A DNA stretch of 64,000 nucleotides from Inia geoffrensis. Taxonomy: Eukaryota; Chordata; Mammalia; Artiodactyla; Iniidae. Positions 1 through 12,658 of the stretch are shown here, in pieces. The stretch is taken from assembly GCA_036417435.1 (NCBI GenBank), contig CM070904.1, positions 127,100,695 to 127,164,694 of the forward strand, read 5' to 3'. Positions within the stretch are counted from its first letter, which is position 1. Each line of letters opens with the position of its first letter. A program made the translations under genes and the position numbers. A model generated the notes under the pieces. It was not told the DNA's origin. It did not search any database and worked only from the letters and a program-made list of their open reading frames with translations.

Positions 1-276
1 AGATGGAGATTTGTTGATGTATGGAAATGCCTATTCTCTCTGTTTTCAGCGTTTGTCAAAGAATTACCCTCTATGGCCCTTTCCCTCTTGCCTTCCACTA
101 TAATGTTACGTGTATTGACTTTAATTTCAGCTAATGTAACTGGTCCAGGGGATGAGCTTGATGTCACCTTCCAAAGTAAGAGTTGATCAGACAGCACCAA
201 ACTGACCTTGAGACCCCTGTGATCCTTTTGCCACATCTGAACAGAAACCGAACCGTTTTGCTTTGTTCTGCTCCTT

Positions 277-310
277 GTGGCTCTCCCACAGGTGTGGCTC
301 TCCCACAGGT
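277..310. repeat. 17-bp perfect tandem duplication
   Basis: The unit gtggctctcccacaggt occurs twice head to tail, at 277-293 and 294-310. Each copy ends in a pyrimidine-rich tract followed by cacag|gt, which resembles a splice acceptor and donor back to back. No exon is supported here. Confidence 0.9.
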
Positions 311-3300
311 GAGAGCCAAGGAACTGGAGCTGCTTGGACTTGAGAATTCGAGGGAAATGAGGAAGAAAGAGCCAGCAGTTCTCTCCCACCTACTCTGGAG
401 ATTAGGGCTCCTGGAAATGGTGAGGGGAATTTTTTTAAGGGTGGCTTAGATTTCTCAGTCAAGCGTACCTCCACCTTGCTCTGTTTCAGTCCAGTCTCCA
501 GTGGCCTTTTTCAACTATCTGGTTTTCCCAGGCTTCCCCTGATCACACTGCTTGTGGCTTTTTCCTGCTGCACTCCTGAGAGGCTGATGCTGCGCACAGG
601 GCGTGACGAGCTGCTTTGCTGCAGAGGGGATGCTGCCTGCTGCCTCGTACCCTTGCTTATTGCCAACAGCCCCTTAAGGGTGCGTGGGTCCCACTGAGAA
701 ACGTGAAACTGGTTCAGTTGAGTGTTAGCTCAGGGGTGTGGCTCTTTCTAATGAGACAATCATAGCTGAGATTTCAGAGATTTGGGTCCTTGCGGGCATC
801 AAGTGATTCACTGTATCCGCCACTTTGAGGACAATCTCATAACACAGCCAGACTTGCAACCCAGAATCATGGGACCACAGGATAAGACTTGGGGCGCAGA
901 GCCATATAGAGCAGCAGTGCCTCTTGTGAGGAAATTCCTCTTTGGAGTAGTCTCTTGAGTCCCTTCGTGCCTCTGGCCTGGAATGGGAGAGGGAAGACAG
1001 GGCCAGCTGCACTCAATGGGCCACAGTGTTGGGAAGACTGACCAGGCCCCTCTGCAGAGAGAGCTGAGGGTAGGTGACTTCTCTTTATTCATTTATTCTA
1101 GAGGAGAAATGGGTCAAACCACGGGGACTTCACCACGTCTAGTTTTCATTGTATTTAAACATTGAACTTCGTAGGCAAGAACCAACCATCCCTTCTCTTG
1201 CCGTGGCTAAATCATAGCCAGGTGGCACTGGGTCATACCAGCATAATTGCTGGACTTTGCATTTGTGAAATGTTCCCCCATGCTGATGTTCAAGGTAAAG
1301 CCCAGACTAGCAGGAGGCCAAGTTCGTCCATGAGTATGAGGGCCAGCTGAGTGCAAGGCTGTGAACTGAGATTTGGGCCAGAGTAGGGGCAAGTACAGAG
1401 TTACACAGAAATGAGATCTCTGCTCTCAGAGTTTGCTTTCTGGTAAGTGAGCTGGTAAAAAGTGGTCTTTAAAGGACTCATTGATATCCTGTCATTTGAA
1501 TCTGTTTAGAATGCCCTGTAGGCTATATTAATCTCACGGTAATTTTAAAAAGAATATTTTTTGAAGAAACTCAATTTACATGACAGTTTTAACATTTAAC
1601 TTGTTCTTTCTTTACCTTTAAAAGAAACAAGTTTTAATATTACTAATATGCCTGGGATGCCAGATGGAAAATAGCTAGAACATTCGCACCTAGTTTTAGG
1701 CGTTTGATTTGCCTCTTAGTCAAGCATTGGCCTGTGAGAACCAGAGATTGTACCAGTGACTATGACCAGCTATTTTATCTCCACTGAATCCATATGAGGA
1801 AACTTCTTTGCCCACATTCTTCATGTTGAAGTTTTTACATATGAAGAAAATACTGCTGAAGAAAATGGGAGGGCAGTTTAATACTAAACTGGATTAGAGG
1901 GGGACTCTGACATCCATATTTCTGAAGGTTCTTGACACAGAACTTCTGTTTGGACTAGTGTAGGGCTTTCTGGAAACAAAAGGATAAATGAGGTGAAGCT
2001 TCAACACAGCCATGTAATTGCTTGTTGACACCTAAATTGCTTAAATAGAATTTAAGTCTCACCTTTAGAGCAAGAGAGGGGTTTCCTGGGTCGTTGCCCA
2101 AGCGTCAGAGTTTGCTTTCTCCTTATCTCCATTTGTGAAGAGTGAAATGACCTTCTGACATCACTCGTGGACTCAAAGTTCATCACGTTACCGTCTCTCC
2201 AGAAGGAGCTGTGAAGCAGATGTCTGTCTGTGGAAACTGAGTTTGTGAATTGATAAAGGACTGGCATGCGCAGTGGGTGCTCTTCCGTTTTCCTTCAGTT
2301 AACATACCTGTATCAGTATTTTGGCAATACTCTCTCTGAAGAAACAATTAATTTCAGATCAATCTTATTCCGAGAGATACATCATTAACTTATAAATGCT
2401 GCTGTTTACAAGAGGGAAATACTAATGAAACTGATGTGAATATTGCCTGGAAGAATGAATTTGTTGTGCCAGGTCTCTGTATTTAATCCCTTCCTATTTA
2501 AAAAAAGAAAAGCTATCTGTAGGAGACCTACTGATAAAATATATTTTAGTGGTCATAATATTAAACCTGCAGTGAGCTAATAGTTTAGCACATTAAACCC
2601 TATATGTTGTCACCATGGGTATATCACCCCTTTAAACCAAGAATGGAATAATTGACAGGAATTTTAGATTTAAAGGCACCAAATTACCCATTTTATATAT
2701 AACTCCCAGGGAAGTTACCTGACACTTTGTCCCTAAGTGGCTGAAAAATGGTTAAGGCAAACAGGAATGACATAAGCTCCTCTCAGAAAACGTGAGGTGC
2801 GTTAGGGCTTCCGGATACACAGAGGATCTAGCTTTCTCCTGGTTTTTGGCCAGCAGTCAGCAAGGCCCTGGTCTTTGTGGAGCATCATTCCAAGAGACTC
2901 TACCCTCAGTCATATTTCTTATCCCTTTCTAACTCCAATGTCTAAATTAAGTTAATAAGCATTAAAGTTGTGTTGACCATTGGCCCTTGGAAATTTTGAG
3001 CTGCTGTGACATGATACAACTTAATTTTAAGATAATAGTTACTTGGGTATTATCAGAAACATGTAACCTGATAAGAATTTGGGTCTGAGTTTAGAAGGGT
3101 CAGAAGGTTGGAAATACGAAAGCAGATAAAGTGGTGTAATTTCCTCATTGCGTCTTTGGACGCTGTAATGCTGTTGGGTACCTGCCTTTACCGTCAGGGT
3201 GAGGCCTGATGAAGAAAGATAGTTTCTGCCACCTGTCCTCATGTCCCCAAGGCAGAAAGCACAGCTGCCCTTCGCCTCAGTGAATTGGAGGTGTCTCCCG

Positions 3301-6300
3301 TGGTGGGTGAGCTTAGCTCTGACCTCACTGGTCTCCCCTGTAGACTTGTTGAAGGAGTGGCTAGAAGGACGTGCAAATCCTCTAGGGAGTAGTGAGGGCC
3401 AGACTTAGCCAGGAGACGAGCCAGGAGAAGTGCCAGCTGCCCCTGAAAGGTGCCGGCCACCCCACTAAGCTGAGAGGAAAGTCTAGGAGGGGAACCTCAC
3501 TGCTGTGCTTCCAGGTATCAGTGGGCTCCACTTGACCTTGAGGGTATCTGAAATGGGGTGTGTGGGTTTATCTTGTCTGTTCTCTCTTTGTTAAAAAGCC
3601 TTTGATCTGAATGTACTATTGTGTTTTTTGTCTCTGGTTTGCCAGGGCCTGGGAGGAGTTTCATGGCCTGGTGAACAGCAGCGGCCGCTGATCGGACGCT
3701 CCCCCTCTGTCTCTCACACTCAGGGTAGGGCCTTGTCTACCTTCTCTGTAACCTTGTGACATACCTCTCAACCATAGGACCCTCTTCCCAAGGGGATGCC
3801 CTCTCCCCACTTGCCCCCAGGCTTGCCTCTGCCAGCATTGAGCCTGCTTCAGCCCCTCCTCATGGACTGATGCCACAGTCTCAGAGGAAACCGCTGAGTC
3901 CAAAGCCACTGACTTATCCTCCCTGGGTCACATGTCTCCTGGTGAAGCCCTGGGCAGGTCGATGAGCCTTGCTACACTTCTGTTTTCTGATTTGGAAAAT
4001 GAGTTTCCACGGACTAACATGTCTCTGGTGTCTTTGGATGCCAACATTCCATGATTAGAAATGGCCCAGAGATCCATTTTCTTTTGCCCGGACATGGCCA
4101 CTTTTAAGCCGTCTGACGGTGTCCTGTGACTAATAGGACAGTACACAGGCCACAGTATGGGTTAGGTGAGAGGTATGTCTCGTTTGCTGGTGGTATTTGT
4201 CAGTTGTGAGGAAACAAGTGATGGAACTTCTGAGTTTCAGCGGTTAAAGTGAACTGGGGGTAGATGTCAGGGCTGTGTAGGAGGCACGGTTCCAGGTTGT
4301 ATTGTGGCTAGACCACCACGTGTTTGCTGGCAGAGAGAGACCCTGGGATATCGAAAGCTGGGTCAACTGAAGCATTCACTTTAAGAATATTTGTATTTCA
4401 GTTAAGGAAGTTCCAAGTCCATGTCTGTCTCTTTAGCAGAAGGAGTTGAATTGGGTAAATTTATTCTGGATGAGAGGAATGGATAAAAGGACAGCATCTC
4501 CATGTGCCCGACCCGAGAGCACATTCCTGGACAGTAACTGTCCCCGCCCCAAACCCATCCCTAAGAAATGGAGAATTTCTAAAATGGAAAAGAACATGTC
4601 AGCTGTAGTAGCTGCTTCAGAGCTCCCCTCTCCCGGGAACGAAGGGAGGCTTTTTCAGGAAAAGGAGACCTACATTCCTCAGATGGGCTGAAGAGATGGC
4701 ATGACACTGTGAGGGACAGAAGTGGGTGGCCAGGGGTCTGAGTAATAAACAGTCTCAGAATTGCTATACACTCATGCCACTCATATCTGTTTTTTCAGTA
4801 GTTTAATTCCTTTATTATAAATTCAGCTTCTAGATGATAACGTTAGATTTTCAAAATTGCAATTTAAAGAGTTTCTCTGTATAGTCAATATAGAATTCTG
4901 AGATGGATGAAAAACCTGTATCAGCTCTAATACTGATACATCGATTTGTAGGCTGGAAAGCAGCAGATATTCAAAATAAATCAGTTAAATTTCCAGAGGC
5001 CTGGTGCTATAATGGATTTGTTTTAATAGCATTACCATATTTAATTCTAAGATTCCTTTTTTTTGCTTTTAATGTCCCTAAAATTGGGATGCTTACAGTG
5101 AATGTGATAAGAAAGGTTTTTGTCGTAGTTTAATTGGCAGCGTTTACCTCTTAATGGTGGTGGCTTTAAAATTCAACAGCATCTTAGGTTCCATAAAAAA
5201 AAAAAAAGCTTTAAAATGAAATTGGAATAGACAGAATGGAAGACTTAAAATTATTCCCTCTCCCCTTAGCTAACGCTAAATTCCCCAGGAAAAAGATCTT
5301 TGAATTGCTTTGAAAAGTCATGTAGTTGCGTAAGTTGCATAATTGCTGTTTTGTAGTCTCTTTGTTCTTTTTGTCCGTCCCCCCCCTGCCCAATATCTTT
5401 TTTTATAGGGCAGATTGAAGGGAGCATTCATGGGTTAGGTGTTCTCCTTGAAGCACAGACTTGGGAGAATGAGAGGAGTATTAGGGTCTAAACAAAAAAA
5501 CCCAACTCACTTCATTGTCTTAACAGACTTGAGAAAGACTTCATATTTCACCATTATTGATTTAACCTTGTAAGTGGTAAAAGGGGTGTTCCAAGAAGAT
5601 GCACATACCCAGCTTGTGGTGGTTTGAGCTGCCATTTTAGAGGCCCCAAACTTTAGCCTTCTTGTCCTCCCTCCCTCTTCTCCCTTCCAAGTAGATCATT
5701 ATCTATGAAGAAATTAAAAACTGCTATTTAAATAATTCTTGAACCACAAATACTTTTTCCTCAATTTATCTGATGTTTTGTGACATTACATGTGGCTGCT
5801 AATATTTTAGGACTATGTCATCTGACCTCTATTACCATTACAAATAAACATTGCCCTTTTAACCATGGCTTCAGTAGAAGTCCCAGTTAGCTGCTGGTTT
5901 GGGGCGGTTGCGGGATGGGGTAGATTCTGTGTCCCTGCATGTCTAGGCTGACATGCATAGAAGCAGTGATCTCTCTTGATGGTGAATGAACTTGGTGTGG
6001 TCACTCGGTAGAGATGAGAGATTGAAGTTTGCCCTAGTAAACCTAGGGCGTTTGTGATTTTATTTGCCTTGCGGGGAGGGAGAGAGGAGGAAGCCAGAGC
6101 TGGCCTGGGCAGCTGGATAGCCAGAGAATGATTCCCTGAAGACGGTGATGGAAAAATGTTATCATTTCCTTCTAAACGATCTGTTATATCATTGAAAGCC
6201 ATTGAACAAACCAAAACCCAAAAAGCTTCCCAATAGTCTGCACATTGCTAGGTGCCTGGAGGGTCTAGCTTTCCGGAGCTCAGTCTAGATTGTCTAAATT

Positions 6301-8054
6301 TTAGTTTGCTTTTAAAAGAAGAGAAGCCCATCTTTTAAAAAGAAAAAAAAAAAAGAAAAATTGCTTGTGGCCTCTGCCACTTCCTGTCTACCTTCTCCCT
6401 TTCTCCTAATCTCTCTGTGCCCTGCAGCCTGGGGTGAGGGACATAACTGAGTATTAGTTCCCAGCTGGTTTGAGGCGAACACATTCCTCAGACTAAATTT
6501 GGCACCAAGCTCTTCTCAACCCACTTTTTTTTTTTTTAGAAAGGCTGGACCTGAGCTGCCACCTGCCACCTGCGTGCTTCAGCCTGTCATTGTCAGGAGC
6601 CTCATTGCTCTTTGTTTTTCTTTCTATCAGACTCTGGAAGAACTCAGCTGGATTCTCCTGGCTCTGTTACTCTGTCCCTCCCCACTTCCATTTTACAAAT
6701 AAACCTTAGAGTGATTCTGACTTCTTAGAGAGTTCTGACTATGAAGAGATCTGTGGCAACAGAATTAGAATCAATATTACGTATCTTAGTGGGAAGGTGC
6801 TATAGAGCCCTTCAGCTTACCTGCCACCGGGAGGGTTTGTTCTGGCCCAGCCCCAGCACAGTGCAGGAGTTCTCCAGAACGTAGGTGGCCTGCGTATGGT
6901 GATGATTAATCCTAAAGATTCTCTTCTTTACATCACTAAACAGCAGAAAGGGCTGAGTCCAGATATTTGCCTGCCATCTCTCTTACTCCAGATAAGACAG
7001 ATAATTCTCCCACAGTCAGAAGGTTCTCTGACTCTACCTTCCCACACCCCTGGCTTTCTAGTCTCCCTGCTGATTGACTTTTGTGATCCAGTTGATCTGT
7101 GGGGACAGAGATGGCATCAAAGGGGAAGGAGGAAGCAGCAAATCCTTCTTCCTAACCACTTCTTTGTTATCAGAGGTGTCCTCCGCTGTGCAGACTCGGT
7201 CACAGCACAGCGTCCCTAAGGGGACTCAAATAGCACACCTCAGTTACGCCTGCTTTTCTCTGTCTTGTGATCAGATGCATTCTTATTCTTTGCTAGCTTC
7301 TTGCGGCCCCTCAGTGGGGTCTGCCCTTTTGAAAGGCCCTTTAAAAAGATGATTACCCCACTAAGTTCTCTTTGTGTTCAGTCTTCAACTCCTTAGATGG
7401 AACTCATTGAAATTCTCAATAGCATTGATCATTGAGCTGCATGGTCATGCATGTCAGTTACAAAAATACCAGTGGGCTTTTGAGATAACATCAGTTTCTT
7501 CCCAGCCAGAGTTCACCCACGCCAGTTTCATCCAGTTTCCCTCTCAGTATACTTGTCTGCAGTTATTCTCTGTGTAGTGAGGGCTGTGAGTTACTGTCAG
7601 CCTGCCACCATCATGGAGGAGAACCTGTTAGCCAGCAGCAGGAGAAAACTGCTGTTTGGCTGGGCTGAGCATATTCCTTCGTCAGTATTAATTCACTCTG
7701 GATCAATTGCCAGATACCCAATCAATTGTAGCAATTTTAAGACAGGTCAGTTAAAACCAAAGCTTCTAGAATGTTCCATTAAAATTAAATGGAAGAAATC
7801 ATTCCAAAATCAGGTTAATGAGAATTTCTGTCTCAAAATTGCAGACAAATTTAAGTCTGAAGCACTGGGCCAGAGCAGTAGATGCAGTGACCTTTAAAGC
7901 CCCTTCCAACCCTGAGATTTGGGGATTAAAATGGCGATGCGAACTGCTAAGGTGTTGTTGGATTTCTAGGCTGGAACAGGAGAGGTACTAGTGGGCGGTC
8001 AAACCTGTCTGCATCCAATAGGAGGCAACTAAGAAGACATCAAAAAGATCTGTT

Positions 8055-8094
8055 ACACACACACACACACACACACACACGTGTGTGCACGTGC
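8055..8094. repeat. (AC)13 microsatellite running into GT/GC alternation
   Basis: Thirteen AC units (8055-8080) are followed directly by gtgtgtgcacgtgc. The whole 40 bp alternates purine and pyrimidine without a break, a composition prone to Z-DNA. Confidence 0.95.
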
Positions 8095-8349
8095 TAAGTT
8101 TCTAAAGTAAAGTGTACTCAGGTTTCACCTCTTAGAATATCCTTTCATAAGCAGCTATAAGTTTTGAACCAAGGGATTTTTGGTTGGTTGGTTGGTTGAT
8201 TTTTTTTAATATGTAATACAATCTGTGGTTCAAATTTTTTAAAAAAATGCATGTGCGTGAGTGTGTGTTTGTGTGTAAGAGAGAAAGAGGTTTCCGTCCC
8301 ACTCTTTCTCCATCTGCGCAGCTTCCGGTGTCCCCTCCCCTGCCACCAC

Positions 8350-8640
8350 ACTGCCCCAGGTAACAGCGTTTTATTATGTATGACTTCCTTGAGGTAGACG
8401 TGAGCCTTATTTCCTCACTCACACAGGAGGCAGCATATCAGGTCCACACACTGTTCTGCACCTTAACGTCTTCAGTTTCTCTTGGCGATCTTTCTATGTT
8501 AGTAGAGTTTCTTTTCCTTTCATTTTTTTTAAGCTGCACAGTATCCCTTTAATATTTAGTCCCCTATTAATTAATTTTTAGTCCCCTGTTCACACGCGTT
8601 TGGGTTGTTTCTGACCTTTTGTAATTGTAACCAGTTGAGT
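8350..8640 (-). mobile_element. Ancient L1-like fragment
   Basis: The text resembles old mammalian L1 sequence: a segment about a sequence falling to a 'stump', then 'cccctgttcacacgcgtttgggttgtttctgacc'-like wording split by mutations. Diverged, boundaries uncertain, family not assigned. Confidence 0.4.
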
Positions 8641-8748
8641 CCAAGTGGTTGAAGGGACTTGGGAGGCAGGTTGCCGTGTTGGCATTAGATGAGCAAGGAA
8701 GGAAGGTCCTGGGGTGTCAGGAGGGCCCGAGAGCTGCCGAGGCCAGGT

Positions 8749-8752
<4 letters not shown>

Positions 8753-8800
<48 letters not shown>
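8753..8800. repeat. (GT)24 microsatellite
   Basis: Uninterrupted GT dinucleotides over 48 bp. It ends 57 bp upstream of the 3' splice site of the EIF4E2 alternative last exon, so it lies in the likely branch-point and polypyrimidine region. Confidence 0.98.
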
Positions 8801-8803
<3 letters not shown>

Positions 8804-8857
8804 CTAGAGATGACCTGTGTATTGAATGCTCTCTTTTCTCCCATTTTTTTCTTTCAG

Positions 8858-8897
8858 GGACAATTCAAGCTTTCGAAATACAAAAATCACATTGTGA
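8858..8897 (+). CDS. EIF4E2: EIF4E2 alternative terminal exon, coding part (C-terminal 12 residues)
   Basis: EIF4E2 (4EHP) binds the mRNA 5' cap without recruiting eIF4G and represses translation, for example with GIGYF2. Seen: a strong acceptor, with a long pyrimidine tract ending tttctttcag at 8857. One base then completes the preceding codon, followed by D-N-S-S-F-R-N-T-K-I-T-L and a TGA at 8895-8897. I recall this same 12-residue tail as the alternative C-terminus of a human EIF4E2 isoform, replacing the usual tail after ...DSIK. The reading phase (final G of a Lys codon at the exon start) fits that junction. The downstream neighbour EFHD1 on the same strand fits known gene order. The cap-binding fold lies wholly in upstream exons outside the window. 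The tail recognition is from memory, but the exact 12-residue match with correct phase makes it likely. Confidence 0.82.
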
Positions 8898-9385
8898 AAG
8901 TACACAAGCTGGCAATAATCCTTTTCTGTATGTGTGTGTTTGTCCGAAACGGATGGGAGGTCTCCGGCTGGCCCTTCCATCTGCTCACTGAGGGGACGTC
9001 CCTGAGCCTCGTGCTCCCCTTTTGCACTCATTCCTGGAGGACGGATTCCGCTAGACACCCTCCAGCATCGCTGACTTTATAAAGCGGAAAAAATGGAAAA
9101 CGTGACTTTGTAATAGACAAACTTTTTTTTTAATGGGGTTCTGTTGGGGGAGTTCAGCCTTTCCTTTTTCTGTGTGCTGTCCAGATGCCTCCCAGGCACC
9201 CTGTCGTGCTCTCCTCTGCTGTACAAAGGGCGTCGTGACCACGTGTACAAGCCAGAGCTGTCAACTGAGCGTGATCAGTATTATGAGTGTCTGTGCATCC
9301 AGGAAAAGCTTTTTGTTGGAGAGTCCCGGAATAGCTATAAATGCTGTCTTCTAGATCTGCCATTAAATTATTGGGACGTTTTGTT
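8898..9385 (+). other. EIF4E2: Probable 3'UTR of the EIF4E2 alternative last exon
   Basis: Sequence following the TGA is repeat-poor and ends in an ATTAAA hexamer at 9362-9367, followed by a T/G-rich stretch (ttttgtttatttc) of the kind found downstream of cleavage sites. The UTR end is inferred from this signal alone; other hexamers further on could be used. Confidence 0.55.
9362..9367 (+). terminator. EIF4E2: Candidate poly(A) signal ATTAAA
   Basis: Second most common mammalian poly(A) hexamer, 465 bp after the EIF4E2 alternative stop codon, with a T/G-rich element within about 10-25 bases downstream. Confidence 0.5.
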
Positions 9386-12300
9386 TATTTCACGCCCCTC
9401 TTCCCCCAAGCCCACCACTTTTGGAAAATGTGTTACTGATTTTGTATTGTCTCCTGCCTTATGCCCTCCAGTCTTCCCTCCTGTGGGACTCTTTCCTTTT
9501 AGGCACTGCTGCACTTAGAAGTTTAATCCAGTGGGCTACACTGGTTTCACTGAGGCGACTTAGAAGGTATGACTGCATAAATTAAACCGGTGTAGAATCC
9601 AGTTTAATGAGGAGCTAGGTTATAGTAGAGGTTCCAAGTACAGGATTAGGAGCTGAGGACAGTTTCTGAAACCGTTCTCCCGCATGAGCAGGGCCTGTGT
9701 ATGCAGCCTGTTTCTGTGGGCTCTTGCATGCCTCTGATTGAAGAAGGGAAGCACAAGCTGGTTGTTGCCAGGTATTAACACAATATGGTGAATTCCATGA
9801 TCCGGAAACTGGGACATCTGAAGAAAAGGTGACCATGATGGATGGCTTTCTCTGCACGGCTATACCTGTCTGCAGTGGTTGGAGAAACCTACTTTCAGTC
9901 CTCATCACCTGGTGTACGTGTTAGCAGATGCGTGCCGATCCAGGATGCCTGGACAGAAACCTTGTGGCTGCTGCCAGCAGGCCCTGAAAATGACCAGGCA
10001 CACGTCAGAGAAGCTGGGTGATGTGACTCCAGAAGGACTGAAATCAGAGAGGTCAAAGAGCACCGAGGGTTGAAATAAGTACCGAGGACCAGTCCTACGG
10101 CAGCCTCCAAGGAGCACTGGCTTACTTGGCTCTTGTGAGCAGAGACCGCAGTACCTTAAATTAAGGCCTCTCCTACAACCTCTCCTTGCAGGCCAGGGGG
10201 CCTTAGCCACCTGGCCTCAGAGAAATCATATGAGAGTAACAGGCATTTCCTTATTGTATTTATATTACTGCCTTCCTACTTTCCAACTCCTGAACACCCT
10301 GGAATTACCACTGTCTTGGGATATTTTTTCCTGAAAGGACAGGGGAGTATAGAGCCAAAAGGGAGGTGCTCCCATTACAGGTGAAGTTGGATCAGATAAG
10401 ATCTAGCAGTGACTTAAACTCCAGGAATATGAAGAATAAATTCTAGTGCCCAGACAGTTGGGAAGGGCTCAGACAAATATAGGAGCAACGTTGGCTAAAA
10501 CGGGGAGCAAAGGCGGCCTTCTGAGTTTAGACCCAGGGAGGTCTTCACTTTTGCCTAAACTCAGTTTGCCATGAAAATTCCAAAGAGAGCAGACGTTTGG
10601 ATTTGCCCTCCTTTGGGCATCTGCCTGATTATTAGTGTGTGAGTGTGGGTGCATATGTGTGTGTAATGTGCTCATGAGTGAGGGTTTTGTCAGGTCGAGT
10701 GCTATGGTGTATTGTCCATATTTGTGTTTACTTTTTTTTTTCTTGATCTCATTTGTTCAGATTTTTTAATCTCATGTTTTCTAGAGCTGCACATGCCTCC
10801 CCTGCCAACCTTTTCTTTGCAGTATTCAAAAGTTATTTTTTTCCCATCAAACACATGCTGGCTAGAACAAGAGTTATTTCTGCTAGGCAGCATCTTACCC
10901 CTTAGAGCTCTCCAGATCTGCCTAGCAGCTTTAAATCGGGGATTGAAGAGTCAGTTTCTCCAGACCACCTGTTTTTCACGTTAGCTTGCGAGGTCTTTTC
11001 AATTCTTTTTGACTCCACGCGCCTCTGCTACACTGAGATAGGACACAGTTACGGTATCACCAGTTGTAGAGACAAAGGGGAAAAGGTGCACCAGAGCCAA
11101 CCTAGCAGATGTGTCAGGTTGCTGCTGGGAGGTGGGGCATCACTGTCCCCTTTGCACAGGCAGGCTGTTTCCAGGACCCCTCAGAAACTGGTCCCCACTC
11201 CTCTCCAGGGTTGTTCTCATCCCTCTATTCATATGTGTGTGTGTGTTTCCCTGTGACATTGGCAGTGACAATACTTTCCCACCCAGAGACAAGCTTGTGG
11301 TCCACGATGCTCCAAGAATGAGTTCCCAGGTATGAGCCAGTGGAGGTGCAGAAGTTGTGACAGGCGTGAGTCAGTGCTGCGCTTTCAGAGCACTTGTGTA
11401 CTGCAATAATAAATGGAGAACATCAGCAAGGACCTGGTTGTGGACTCTTGAATGCAATGGAAATGGGGACTCGGGTGGTTTGTTACTACTGCTGCTGCCC
11501 TTTGGTGCGTGGCTCTTCACTTTAAACGCGTTCCAGAACCAAATAATGTGGGATAGTCTGGACACTGCAGAATCATTGACATGAGTGTATCATCAAACTA
11601 TCCTCTAACTGACATTAATCGTTGCCATAGCAATTTACATTTTTAATATCAAAATAGTTGTTAATTCTAATCCTCCTACATTTGGGATGAGGAATATTGG
11701 AATGGAAGGGGGTTCAAAGGAAGGTTTAGATTTGGAAGTAAGAAATCACCCCAGGCCTTAGCTTGGAATGTTTTATTTAGCCCAAAAATGGATGTGGGGC
11801 ATTCCAATGACCAGTGCCCATGTGGAATACCATGGGAGAATGAAACTTAATGCAGAGCCTCAGTGACTGTTGATGGAAGATTTAAAACTGTAGTTTTGAG
11901 ACTTCATTTCAATATATAGAAATTTCCTTTCCGTGTATATCAGTCACAGTCCAAGTGGAGACAGAAACCATGCAAGTTATTTTAACAATATGGTAGAATT
12001 GTTGACTCAGTCGTTAAAAAGGCCTAAAGGAGACACTAAAAAACCAAGGCAGTAGCGTCCCAGGATGGACGCTGCTCACCTGGGCTGGTGTCTGAGGGCG
12101 GAAGGAAGCTGGTCTGAGCTTGTTGGGAGCGGCAGCTGGATTCAGCTGTGGGAACACGCTGCTGTTGCAGAGCTCCACGAGGCTGGAGCTCGTCCCTTTT
12201 CCTTCCTCCAGCGCTGAAGTGCACCCTATTGGGGGAATCCAATGGTCTGCCAGCTGGCAAAGTAGAATTGTGTCCAGTTCTATGCCCAGTATCACAAAAA

Positions 12301-12650
12301 CAGTTAAAAACAGTGAGTGTGAAACTGAGAGGTAAGGGCTTAACCATTGGTACAGTCCTCCCCTTTAGCCACTCAGCATCCATACATACCCTTCTACACA
12401 TATTTGGACTTCAGTAGTAGTACAAAAGCAACTGGGTTTCTGCCCAGCTTACAACTAACTAATTGTAAGACGGTCTTAGCCGCTCCCCAAAGAGGAAATG
12501 TAATGCTCAGCAGTGAGCGTGGGTCTCTGGGCTAGGCTGCTTCCTCCAGTTCAGTCACAAGCTCATCTGAATAGAACATAGAACAACGAAACTAAAGGGG
12601 GAAAACTTCCCCAAAACTTGCATGAAATAACGAGGAAAGAGGAAAATTAT
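9386..12650. other. Interval with no recognised gene
   Basis: Mostly single-copy sequence between the presumed EIF4E2 3' end and the first young SINE. Short open frames show no domain. A short inverted repeat lies at 9536-9595. From about 12.0 kb the sequence has the look of an old interspersed element, but I could not name it. Confidence 0.5.
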
Positions 12651-12658
12651 GGATGTGG

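Larger units (their letters stand above)
1..8857 (+). other. EIF4E2: Presumed EIF4E2 intron, 3'-most part
   Basis: This stretch lies upstream of the EIF4E2 alternative last exon and is therefore read as intron; that is inference, because no upstream EIF4E2 exon is in the window. The canonical last coding exon (which in human encodes the usual C-terminus) was looked for and not seen, so it probably lies before position 1. The sequence is mostly single-copy, AT-rich and free of young SINEs. Open frames here are short and lack recognisable domains. An old L1-like stretch lies at about 8350-8640 and microsatellites at 8055 and 8753. Confidence 0.6.

Noticed and set aside
4903..5133. 76-codon frame with a hydrophobic middle
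   Set aside because: It could look like a small membrane protein, but the sequence is AT-rich and there is no promoter, splice or conservation evidence.
8714..9082. 122-codon frame over the GT repeat and the EIF4E2 exon
   Set aside because: It is in a different frame from the EIF4E2 tail and is built on a Cys-Val repeat encoded by (GT)n.
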